The notes under the pieces: model-generated
What the model saw: the letters and a program-made list of their open reading frames with translations, nothing else
Databases searched by the model: none
What the model was told of the DNA's origin: nothing
Part shown: positions 9,037-16,683 of the stretch, in pieces
Layout of the letters: each line of letters begins with the position of its first letter
How positions within the stretch are numbered: position 1 is the first letter of the stretch
Made by a program: the position numbers and the translations under genes
Source of the DNA: Filomicrobium sp.
GTDB taxonomy: Bacteria > Pseudomonadota > Alphaproteobacteria > Rhizobiales > Hyphomicrobiaceae
Assembly: GCA_017792465.1 (NCBI GenBank)
Contig: CP051234.1
Span: 3,504,501-3,568,500, forward strand
Direction: 5' to 3'
Length of the DNA stretch: 64,000 nucleotides

Positions 9037-9903
9037 CTACCAGCCGGCTTTGGCGCGCTCAATTTCCAGGAGCTCGCGGGTGTTGTTGGCTGCTTCGTAG
9101 GCGGCCTGGGCGAGCGATCCCAGGAATATCATTAAAAGGCCGACGACAAACCCTGCAATTCCGATCAAGACTCCGAACGGCAAGCCGCCGTATTCAGACA
9201 TGATCTGTGTCCCGGCTACGCCCGCGACGGCGATGGCCGCGAACGCAATTCCGGCAACCAAGGAAAGCCAGCCGAACAGGACCATCGTGAAGGCGAGGAA
9301 ACGACCGACGCGGTATCCAGGTGAAAATTCGACGCCATCTTCCAAATCCTCCTCGCCTCGCATGACGCGTGGGAGCGGGGTGTCATCGTCTTCTGCGCGG
9401 GGCGCGAAATTAGGTTGATTGGCATGAGGCGAAGCGGCGGGCGGTGTGCCCTGGGGTGTTGCAAATTGCGGTTGCTGAGTTTGGCCGGGGCGTCCCGTGG
9501 TCTCGGGTCGATTGGCATAGCCTGTCTGGCTGGTATCTCTTGGGCGCTGGGCCGGGGCCGCGCTTGAGAGCGTCGGTTCGGTGCGAAGGGGCGCCCCAGA
9601 TTGGTTTGGTGCACCTTGTCCTTGAGGTCCCTGGCTTGCCGGTTGTGGACGGCCGGTGGCACTCAGCGTCGGGCGGGGTTGCGGCTGGCCTGATGGGTCA
9701 GGGCGTTTGGTCTGGGTGGCATGACGGTGCGCCAGGCGCTCGAGTGCTGTGCGGGCCTGCGCTGCCTCTGGCGTTCCAACGAGGTTTTCGGCAAGGTAGC
9801 GATAGAATTGGGTCGCGTACTCGAGGTTCCCTTCGAGTTCGTAACGACTGGCAATGTCGAGCAATTGAGCCGCAGTATATTGAGGCGTTCCAGTCATACT
9901 CAT
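9037..9903 (-). CDS. proline/glutamine-rich membrane protein of unknown function
   Basis: No named family is recognised. The protein has about 288 residues. An N-terminal helical segment (YTAAQLLDIASRYELEGN...YATQFYRYLAEN) resembles a single TPR-like pair. Residues 60-160 are a long disordered Pro/Gln/Ala/Thr linker. Two or three transmembrane helices follow (FLAFTMVLFGWLSLVAGIAF and a second pair), and it ends with a short cytoplasmic helix. The start at 9903 is preferred over the ATG at 9924 because GAAGG lies five bases upstream. Related proteins occur in Hyphomicrobiales as single genes. It may be a membrane scaffold, but no function is claimed. Confidence 0.65.
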   Translation of the reverse strand: MSMTGTPQYTAAQLLDIASRYELEGNLEYATQFYRYLAENLVGTPEAAQARTALERLAHRHATQTKRPDPSGQPQPRPTLSATGRPQPASQGPQGQGAPNQSGAPLRTEPTLSSAAPAQRPRDTSQTGYANRPETTGRPGQTQQPQFATPQGTPPAASPHANQPNFAPRAEDDDTPLPRVMRGEEDLEDGVEFSPGYRVGRFLAFTMVLFGWLSLVAGIAFAAIAVAGVAGTQIMSEYGGLPFGVLIGIAGFVVGLLMIFLGSLAQAAYEAANNTRELLEIERAKAGW

Positions 9904-10052
9904 TTCGCCTTCACGCAGTGGCATTATCTGGGAGCAAAAGTTTCGCGAAAGTCCGCGTGTTCGCCCCTGCCGGTGGGTGTGGCGCCCCGTTATTTTGTGT
10001 TTGACTTAAATGCGACCTTAGCACCGGAAAATTGGCTTGTCCGTACACGGGC

Positions 10053-10724
10053 TCAGGGAAGTGTATTTGATTGGTGGATGGTAAATCCGTTCCGCAATCG
10101 GAGCGATGGGAGGACGACGCGCCCGCTCCAGTCTTTCACGCTTTCGAGTTCTTCTGGCTCATCAATGTCTTCGAGCGGGTCCAGCATAGCGACTGTTAAC
10201 CCTGTGGCATTGGCCAAAGTATCGTTAAGGGTTTCGGGATGCGACCATCGGACCCGTTCGAATAATGCCGGTACGGATGGCTGTCGCTTGCAGCCGATCA
10301 TCCAATAGCCGCCATCGTTCGCAGGGCCGAAGACGACGTCAGCGCGTCCGAGTTCATGGAACGCGCGCGCTATGTGGCCCTGCGTGATCCCGGGGATATC
10401 AGAGCCGACGATGACGACCGGGCCGGGCGGCAGGTCGTCGAACAGGGCCTGCATGCGATGTCCGAGATCGCCGCGTACCTGCTTTCGCCGCGCGAAATGT
10501 GCTGGCCAAACGGGATGGCCAATGGCTTCATCGGGGGTGATGGCCAAGTGGTTCTGCCAGCGCTTGCCGCCGTCCAGGCGGCGGGCAAGTGCGGTTGTCG
10601 TGGAGCGGTAAAAGCGCAGAGCCTCAACTGCGCCGATCCCCTTGGCGAGCCGGGTTTTGACACTGCCGGCTTTTGGGGCTTTCACCATCATCACGAGATG
10701 CTGGCGGTAGGCTTTTGATTTCAC
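10053..10724 (-). CDS. TIGR04282-type glycosyltransferase-like protein (DUF2064)
   Basis: About 223 residues, of the nucleotidyl/glycosyltransferase-like family named for arsenosugar biosynthesis gene clusters. Seen: MVKAPKAGSVKTRLAKG at the N-terminus, VVIVGSDIPGITQGHI, and VFGPANDGGYWMIGC, which are the family's three hallmark stretches. The start is most likely the GTG at 10724, giving a strand before MVKAPKAG; an ATG at 10691 is possible. It lies 25 bases after the MBL-fold gene and in the same direction as the partner TIGR04283 protein, so the three may form one transcription unit. No arsM or arsS gene is in the window, so an arsenic role is not shown. Confidence 0.8.
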   Translation of the reverse strand: MKSKAYRQHLVMMVKAPKAGSVKTRLAKGIGAVEALRFYRSTTTALARRLDGGKRWQNHLAITPDEAIGHPVWPAHFARRKQVRGDLGHRMQALFDDLPPGPVVIVGSDIPGITQGHIARAFHELGRADVVFGPANDGGYWMIGCKRQPSVPALFERVRWSHPETLNDTLANATGLTVAMLDPLEDIDEPEELESVKDWSGRVVLPSLRLRNGFTIHQSNTLP

Positions 10725-10749
10725 GGCTTGTTGGATTCCAGTTTGGTGT

Positions 10750-11712
10750 TCAAGCCAGCGGGACAAACGCGTAGCCGTTTCCGTCCTTTTCGATATGGCC
10801 GGCGCCGGGCATGCCGAAGTGATAACCGGTGATGATCGCCTTGTCGGCAGCGACGCGGTCGAAGAGTTTGCGACGCGTTGCTTCGGCTTCGTCGGCGGCC
10901 ATGTCAAAGCTCACGTGCCACTCCGGATGGCGCACAAACAGTGCCGGCACGTTTGCGGTATCGGCGAGGACCAGGAGTTCTTTATCTCCTGCGGCGATCT
11001 GATAGGCGGTATGGCCTGGCGTATGGCCGTAGGCTGCGATCGCACGAATGCCTGGCGTCACCTCATCTCCGTCGCCCGATTGCGAAACGTTTTCCCAGTT
11101 GGGGAACGTGGCCTGGATGCGATTGGCCAATCCCTGGCGGCCCTTGTCGAGTTTCCCGGTTTTGCCTTCGTCCGTCCAGAAGGCGTACTCGGCTTTCGGG
11201 ACGATGATTTCTGCGTTCGGGAAGACTTGGGCGTTGGTTTCTTTTTCCATCAGACCGAAGATATGGTCCGGGTGGAAGTGGGTGACGACGACGGTATCGA
11301 TATCTTCTTTGGAAATCCCTGCAGCCTTCATGTTGGCAGCAAGGGTTCCAGCGGTCGGAGCGAGCTGCGCACCGGTTCCGGAATCAAACATGATCGTTCT
11401 GCCGCCCATGCGGACGAAGGTGATTGTGAACGGAACGGTTACGGCGTCTTCCGGCTTTCCGGCCGCCTTCAGGGCCGCCTTCATGTCATCGACCGATGCG
11501 TTGGGGACGAAATCCTGGGCGACGGGCTTTTTGAAGAACCCGTCATAGACGGTGATGACTTCCATGTCCCCGATCTCGAATTTGTAGAAGCCTTGCTTCT
11601 CGAATTCACTGGCGCGGGCGGACGGCACGAAAGCGAGCTTGCCGTCGAGGCCGAAGGCTGCGGCGGCAGCGGTCGCTGAGGCGATGAATGTCCGGCGATT
11701 GGTTTTCAGCAT
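10750..11712 (-). CDS. Tat-exported metallo-beta-lactamase-fold hydrolase
   Basis: A 320-residue protein with a twin-arginine signal (MLKTNRRTFIASATAAAAAF, RR at 6-7), so it is probably folded in the cytoplasm and exported. The zinc motif is His145, His147, Asp149 and His150 (THFHPDHIFG); a later conserved stretch is AYGHTPGHTAYQI, whose first His is a probable metal ligand. This pattern fits the AHL-lactonase/MBL hydrolase group, but the substrate is unknown. The ATG at 11712 is chosen because GAGAGGA lies just upstream; an ATG five codons earlier would itself overlap that site. It sits between two glycosyltransferase-like genes in the same orientation. Confidence 0.82.
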   Translation of the reverse strand: MLKTNRRTFIASATAAAAAFGLDGKLAFVPSARASEFEKQGFYKFEIGDMEVITVYDGFFKKPVAQDFVPNASVDDMKAALKAAGKPEDAVTVPFTITFVRMGGRTIMFDSGTGAQLAPTAGTLAANMKAAGISKEDIDTVVVTHFHPDHIFGLMEKETNAQVFPNAEIIVPKAEYAFWTDEGKTGKLDKGRQGLANRIQATFPNWENVSQSGDGDEVTPGIRAIAAYGHTPGHTAYQIAAGDKELLVLADTANVPALFVRHPEWHVSFDMAADEAEATRRKLFDRVAADKAIITGYHFGMPGAGHIEKDGNGYAFVPLA

Positions 11713-11868
11713 TTTGGTCCTCTCCATGCAGCTCTCGCAGACTGGCAGCTCAGTTGCGGCTGGGTCGGTCGCCAGCCGTCATACTTTTGCTTGCGCCAGA
11801 TCTATCGCGATCTTGCGGCCAATTCGAGCAATTTGATGGGAGGGGCGGTCAACTTGGGTTGATGACGC

Positions 11869-12624
11869 TCAGGCTTTTTGGTCGGCGGAGGCAGCTGTTG
11901 TAGCGGGGGAAATCGTTCCCGCGGCCGGGCGGTGATAGTATTCAGCGATGCTATCGATTGAATAGCCCGACAGATACATGGCCATGCAGACCTGGTTGCG
12001 CGCGATACGCTGCAAATAGCCTTCGCGGACATAGCGGGCCGGATCGGTCAGCGCTCTTGACCGAAGAATTTTGAGCTGGTTGCGCCCGAGCCGGCGGACG
12101 AAGTCGACATCCTCCATCAGCGGTAACGGCTTGAAACCTCCGACCTTGTCGTAAAGCCGTTTCGGAATAAGCAGGCCTTGGTCGCCGTATGGGAGGTTGG
12201 CCAGAGTGCTGCGCAGATGCACGGCCTGTTCCATCATGCGTGGCATGATCCCGGTGTCGGCCAGCGCGAAGCGGAAAGCTGCAGCGGAGAGTTTTTGCTG
12301 TCCAAGGTCGACGGCTTCCATGAAGGCGCAAGCTTCGTCTGCCCACTTGATCTCGAGTTGGGTGTCACTGTGCAAAATGAGCAGCCAAGGCCAGCGCGTC
12401 TCGGCAATGCCGGCGCAGATTTGCTCTCCACGTCCCGGCTTGGAAGTCGCGATGTCGGCACCGGCAGCATCTGCGATTTTGCAGGTTTCATCCTGCGATC
12501 CGCCATCGGCCACGACGACCTGGCGTACGACCCCATCAACCGCAGCCGGGATCAACGCAGCCAAACACTTGGTAAGCGTCGCTTCCGAGTTCAAAGTTGG
12601 TATCACGACTGAAATCATAATCAT
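11869..12624 (-). CDS. TIGR04283-type family 2 glycosyltransferase
   Basis: A 251-residue GT-A fold protein: ISVVIPTLNSEATL at the N-terminus, the nucleotide-binding VVADGGSQDET, LLILHSDTQL as the DxD-like site, and the acceptor-side PYGDQGLLIPKRLYDKVGGF with the catalytic-loop MEDVDFVRRL. TIGR04283 members usually pair with TIGR04282 proteins, and here the partner is the second gene downstream with the MBL-fold gene between them. The gap to the MBL gene is about 155 bases, so an internal promoter is possible. The start may be the ATG at 12624 or 12618. Confidence 0.82.
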   Translation of the reverse strand: MIMISVVIPTLNSEATLTKCLAALIPAAVDGVVRQVVVADGGSQDETCKIADAAGADIATSKPGRGEQICAGIAETRWPWLLILHSDTQLEIKWADEACAFMEAVDLGQQKLSAAAFRFALADTGIMPRMMEQAVHLRSTLANLPYGDQGLLIPKRLYDKVGGFKPLPLMEDVDFVRRLGRNQLKILRSRALTDPARYVREGYLQRIARNQVCMAMYLSGYSIDSIAEYYHRPAAGTISPATTAASADQKA

Positions 12625-12698
12625 TGTTTGACAGTTGTGCTTGAGACCTACAAGAGGCTCACGGCCACAGGTCGCAAACAGAATTTTTTTGTTTTATT

Positions 12699-12713
12699 GT
12701 TCTATATTTGTTC
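12699..12713. promoter_or_regulatory. LexA (SOS) box GTTC-N7-GTTC
   Basis: GTTC at 12699-12702 and GTTC at 12710-12713 are separated by exactly seven bases (TATATTT), the SOS box of alphaproteobacteria. A third, imperfect half-site (GTTT at 12721) follows at the same spacing. The second half-site overlaps a possible -35 (TTGTTC, 12708-12713), with TATGCT as -10 at 12732-12737, so bound LexA would block transcription of the radical SAM gene that begins at about 12750. Confidence 0.75.
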
Positions 12714-12749
12714 TATTTTTGTTTTGTGGATTATGCTAGCGTGGTTTGC

Positions 12750-13919
12750 ATGGTGCGGCAGCGGAGCAGTTTCTTCGTGGCGAACAATGATGCGACTAGC
12801 AATCATGGGTTGAAGGTCGCCGGGAATTTCGAAGTTTCCGGGGCTGAGCGGCTCGTGGACGAAAACCGGCGGCGCGGTCGCGGGGCGCGTTCCAACGTCT
12901 CTGGGAGGTTCGAATCCCAGGCCTATGAAGCCTTCGATGACGGCTGGGAAAGTGCGCAGGAGTTGGAGCCGTTCCGGACCGAGGTTCATCGGGACCGTTC
13001 GCGGACGATCATCACGCGCAACACGAGCCCCGACATCTCGTTTGACAGGTCGATCAACCCTTATCGGGGCTGCGAGCATGGCTGCATCTATTGCTATGCG
13101 CGGCCGACGCATTGCTATTTGGGGCATTCGGCGGGGCTCGATTTCGAGAGCCAGCTTTATGAGAAGCCAGATGCGGCTGACCTTTTAAGACGCGAGTTAG
13201 CAGGCCGGCGGTATCAGCCAAAGACGATTGCGCTGGGGACGAATACCGATCCTTATCAACCGCTCGAAAGAGAAAAACGCATCACGCGCAGCATCCTGGA
13301 AGTTCTGGAAGAGACGCGCCATCCCGTCGGGATCGTCACCAAGTCGGCGCTCGTCTTGCGTGACATCGACATCCTTTCGCGCATGGCCCGAGAGGGGCTT
13401 GTCAAAGTTGCCCTTTCGGTGACGACGCTGGATCGCGGTTTGGCACGATCGATGGAGCCGCGCGCCAGTACGCCGGCGAAGCGCTTGGAGGCGCTGCGTC
13501 AGCTCAGTGAAGCTGGCATTCCGACGGCCGTTATGGTGGCGCCAATCATTCCGGCGCTTAACGATCACGAGATCGAGCGGATCCTGGAGCAGGCTGCGGC
13601 AGCCGGTGTTCGGGAAGCGGGGTACGTCATGCTGAGGCTGCCGCTGGAGATTAAGGATCTTTTCCGCGAGTGGCTGCAGACCGATCATCCGGGACGGGCA
13701 AGCAAGGTCATCAAGCTTGTCCAGTCGCTGCATGGCGGGCTCGACTACCGCAGCGAATTCGGCGTGAGGCAGCGCGGGAGCGGTCCTTATGCCGACCAGG
13801 TTGCCGCGCGCTTCAAGCTGGCATTGGCAAAATACGGGCTCAATTTGCGGCGGGAGCAGTTGCGAAGCGATCTATTCGTAAAGCCGACGTTGCCGGGCGC
13901 GCAAATGAACCTGATTTGA
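12750..13919 (+). CDS. PA0069-family radical SAM protein
   Basis: About 389 residues. The radical SAM cluster motif is Cys108, Cys112, Cys115 (GCEHGCIYCYARPTH), followed by LGTNTDPYQPLE and the family's SVTTLD and MVAPIIPALNDHEIE stretches. These proteins resemble spore photoproduct lyase (SplB) and are thought to act on DNA or tRNA, without a proven substrate. The long basic N-terminal segment (ENRRRGRGARSN) could bind nucleic acid. The start at 12750 is chosen because the LexA box and -10 region lie before it; a GTG about 30 bases further in is possible, since the leader for 12750 would be very short. SOS control suggests a role in DNA damage. Confidence 0.85.
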   Translation: MVRQRSSFFVANNDATSNHGLKVAGNFEVSGAERLVDENRRRGRGARSNVSGRFESQAYEAFDDGWESAQELEPFRTEVHRDRSRTIITRNTSPDISFDRSINPYRGCEHGCIYCYARPTHCYLGHSAGLDFESQLYEKPDAADLLRRELAGRRYQPKTIALGTNTDPYQPLEREKRITRSILEVLEETRHPVGIVTKSALVLRDIDILSRMAREGLVKVALSVTTLDRGLARSMEPRASTPAKRLEALRQLSEAGIPTAVMVAPIIPALNDHEIERILEQAAAAGVREAGYVMLRLPLEIKDLFREWLQTDHPGRASKVIKLVQSLHGGLDYRSEFGVRQRGSGPYADQVAARFKLALAKYGLNLRREQLRSDLFVKPTLPGAQMNLI

Positions 13920-14043
13920 TATCGGGTTTGCTGCGGGCAGAATTGCCGTCTCCGTTGCCCGGCTTGCAGATTTGCGTCGGGTGACCCCGAAAGCGCCGGA
14001 TTGGTCTTTTCTGCGGGGGCGACTCAGCGGAAACTCCACGCCC

Positions 14044-14694
14044 ATGAAGGGTGATGCAACACGGATTCGACCGACACTGGAGCTGGAGCGCGCCGAACTG
14101 GCGCTTGCGCCGGGAGCCATTGCGGGTGTCGATGAGGCTGGGCGAGGTCCTTGGGCCGGGCCGGTCGTTGCTGCGGCTGTCGTTCTCGATCTGGAGAACC
14201 TTCCGGTCGGATTGGCAGATTCCAAGATGCTCGATGAGGCAGCGCGGGAGGCGGCTTTTGCCAGCATCCGCAAGTGTGCCACCTACGGGGTTGGTATTGC
14301 CGACGTTGAGCGGATCGACAAAGAGAACATCCTCAATGCAACGCTATGGGCGATGAGCCAGGCCGTCGCGCAGTTGGCCGAGCAAGGTGTCAGACCGCGG
14401 TTGGCGTTGATTGATGGAAACCGGATGCCGCATTTGACTTGCGATGCGCGGTTGATCGTCAAAGGCGATGCCAAGTGTCTTTCTATTGCGGCAGCGTCGA
14501 TTGTCGCGAAGGTCACGCGCGACCGGATGATGGTGGAAATTGCCGAGGCGTTTCCCGGCTACGGGTTCGAGCGCCACAAAGGTTACGGCACGCCGCAGCA
14601 TCGCGAAGCTTTGCAGCGGCTCGGCGCATCGGCGGTCCACCGGCGCTCGTTCCGGCCGGTGCAGTTGGCACTCGGCCTTGCTGCACCGGTCTGA
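14044..14694 (+). CDS. rnhB: ribonuclease HII
   Basis: About 216 residues from the chosen ATG. It cuts the RNA strand of RNA-DNA hybrids and starts removal of single ribonucleotides in DNA. Catalytic acidic residues visible: Asp30-Glu31 in GVDEAGRGPWAGPV and Asp124 in ALIDGNRMP; KGDAKCLSIAAASIVAKVTRD follows, as in the family. The frame is open upstream to a GTG at 13981 and a TTG at 13972, so a longer N-terminus is possible; the ATG gives the usual family length. It ends 20 bases before the convergent end of the antiporter operon. Confidence 0.93.
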   Translation: MKGDATRIRPTLELERAELALAPGAIAGVDEAGRGPWAGPVVAAAVVLDLENLPVGLADSKMLDEAAREAAFASIRKCATYGVGIADVERIDKENILNATLWAMSQAVAQLAEQGVRPRLALIDGNRMPHLTCDARLIVKGDAKCLSIAAASIVAKVTRDRMMVEIAEAFPGYGFERHKGYGTPQHREALQRLGASAVHRRSFRPVQLALGLAAPV

Positions 14695-14714
14695 CAAACG
14701 ATCCGCGAAGTTCC

Positions 14715-16409
14715 CTACAGGTAGGACAGGATGACGACGGCGCCAAGCGTGACGGTCGTCCAGAAGGCCATTGATCCCGTGGGCCAAGTGCGGCCGAACA
14801 GGCCTTCGGGCCCGTGGTGGCGATAGAGCGCGTCGTGGATCTTGGTTGCTCCACGCACGGCCGTATCGGCCAGCCATTCCCACGTTAATGACCGGAAACG
14901 GTTGGCAAAGGTTGCTAGATGGCGCCCGGGCACCCGGTAAAACCAATCCGTATCGAGGTTGGTCGACCGCAGCTCAGGCGGATAGATGCCGGTCCGCATC
15001 AGAACGGTGAAAGCGAGAGCAGAGAACAATAGCAACTGCAATTGCGTGACAACGTGCTCCAGAGTGTAAGGCACATACTTCACGTCGTAAGGTAGCAAGG
15101 CGTAGAGCGGATCGGGATAAACTCCCAAACCGATGCAGAAGGCCGCCGCGATCGCCATAGCGATCAGCATATTGGTCGGCGCCTCTTTGCAACGTTTCCC
15201 CGAGTCATGGGCAAAGAAAGCAAAATAGGGGATTTTGATCCCGGAATGGTGGAAGACGCCGGCGCTAGCAAAAAGCAGCGTCAGCCAAACCCAAAAATGG
15301 CCCTCTTTCATCGCCGCGGACATGATGAGTGACTTTGAGATGAAGCCCGAAAACAGTGGGAAGGCAGAAATCGAAGCCGCACCGATGATGCAAAACGCCG
15401 TCGTCCAAGGCATCGAGCGATAAAGACCGCCGAGTTCGGAGCCCTTCACGGTTCCGACACGATACAACACGGCTCCCATCGACATGAACAGGAGGGCTTT
15501 ATACAGGATATGGCAAAATGCATGTGCTGCCGTTCCATTCAAAGCAAGCTCAGTGCCTATCCCAATGCCGACGACCATGAAACCAAGCTGGTTATTAAGC
15601 GAGTAGGCCAGAACGCGGCGGAGATCGTTTTCGATCACGGCGTAGAAGATCGGGAAGGCGGTCATGACAGCGCCGATCGGGATCAAAATTTCGGTCCCGG
15701 CATAGCCTCTTGCTAAGGCGTAGACGGCGAGTTTTGTGGTAAATGCCGACAACATGACCGTGCCGGTAACGGTTGCTTCCGGATAGGCATCCTGCAGCCA
15801 ATTATGCAATAGCGGGAAGGCGCACTTGATACCGAATGCTATCAGGATCAGCTTGCCGGCGAACGTCTCGATTCCAATGGCATTGAATGCGATCGAGCCG
15901 GTGTCGCGGAAGTAAAACAGTACGCCGGCTAACAGGATCACGCCGGAGCCGACCTGGATAATGAGATAGCGCAGCCCCGATGCCATGGCGGAGGAATTCC
16001 TCGAAGCCCACACCAGGAAGACCGAGGAGATTGCGGTGATCTCCCAGAATACGAAGAGCGTGATAAAATCGCCGGCGAAAACGGCGCCGATGGCGCTGCC
16101 TGCGTAGACCAGCCCAGCGACGTGTTGATACCAGTCGCCAACGTGCAGCGCGTAGATCACGCCAAGCAGCGTTGCGATCAGAAAGATGTACCCGAAGACT
16201 AGGCTCAGTTTGTCGATCCGGAGCGTGACCAGAGTCATATCGAAGAGTTGGATCTGGCCCATTTCGCCGACGGGCAGAGATTGCAGGTAGGCGAATGCAA
16301 TAACCGGCAGCACGAGCATATAAATGCCGCGCAGCAACTTGCCAGGCAGAAGCGGTACGACAAGTGCGCCCAGGATTAGAATAATGCCGGGGTTTAGCTC
16401 ACTCATCAT
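14715..16409 (-). CDS. Mrp-type antiporter large subunit (third NuoL/M/N-like protein)
   Basis: A 564-residue polytopic protein of the proton-conducting membrane transporter family, last gene of the antiporter operon. Charged residues expected in the membrane core are seen: Glu in FVFWEITAISSVFLVW (TM5), Lys in AFGIKCAFPLLHNWLQ (TM7), Lys in ILYKALLFMSMG (TM8) and Lys in SGFISKSLI (TM12). After the 14-helix core a C-terminal extension of about 100 residues (WFYRVPGRHL...) ends in one more helix. It overlaps the 94-residue gene before it by 11 bases. Equivalent proteins are listed as Na+/H+ antiporter subunit D; whether it pumps Na+, K+ or only protons is not visible. Confidence 0.85.
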   Translation of the reverse strand: MMSELNPGIILILGALVVPLLPGKLLRGIYMLVLPVIAFAYLQSLPVGEMGQIQLFDMTLVTLRIDKLSLVFGYIFLIATLLGVIYALHVGDWYQHVAGLVYAGSAIGAVFAGDFITLFVFWEITAISSVFLVWASRNSSAMASGLRYLIIQVGSGVILLAGVLFYFRDTGSIAFNAIGIETFAGKLILIAFGIKCAFPLLHNWLQDAYPEATVTGTVMLSAFTTKLAVYALARGYAGTEILIPIGAVMTAFPIFYAVIENDLRRVLAYSLNNQLGFMVVGIGIGTELALNGTAAHAFCHILYKALLFMSMGAVLYRVGTVKGSELGGLYRSMPWTTAFCIIGAASISAFPLFSGFISKSLIMSAAMKEGHFWVWLTLLFASAGVFHHSGIKIPYFAFFAHDSGKRCKEAPTNMLIAMAIAAAFCIGLGVYPDPLYALLPYDVKYVPYTLEHVVTQLQLLLFSALAFTVLMRTGIYPPELRSTNLDTDWFYRVPGRHLATFANRFRSLTWEWLADTAVRGATKIHDALYRHHGPEGLFGRTWPTGSMAFWTTVTLGAVVILSYL

Positions 16410-16683
16410 AGTAATCCTCTGGACGCATCAGGAATACGCGCATCAGCTTCGCGGCCAAAACCAAACCCACGCAGCCGACAAATCCATAAATGGCGTAGAA
16501 GCCCCAATAGTGTTCGATCTCGAATGGTCCGTGCTTGTGGATGAATGGGTCGATCACGACAAGCAGGCCGCAAACAGCGTAAAGAGCCCAAACAATACGG
16601 TCGACATTTTTGGGTTCGTCGATCCAGGTGCGCTCCTCGGGAGGAGTTTCGAAATGCGGATGCGGGTCGTGGTCAGCGGCCAT
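16399..16683 (-). CDS. small two-helix membrane protein in the antiporter operon
   Basis: A 94-residue protein of no recognised family. A hydrophilic N-terminus rich in His and Pro (DHDPHPHFETPPEERTW) is followed by two transmembrane helices (about residues 34-51 and 61-83) and a short acidic tail (RPEDYYDE). The ATG at 16683 has GGAGG six bases upstream and sits inside the end of the preceding gene (11-base overlap); its own end overlaps the next gene by 11 bases. Its position between two large subunits suggests a structural partner of the antiporter, perhaps joining the second and third pump subunits. This is inference from context only. Confidence 0.75.
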   Translation of the reverse strand: MAADHDPHPHFETPPEERTWIDEPKNVDRIVWALYAVCGLLVVIDPFIHKHGPFEIEHYWGFYAIYGFVGCVGLVLAAKLMRVFLMRPEDYYDE

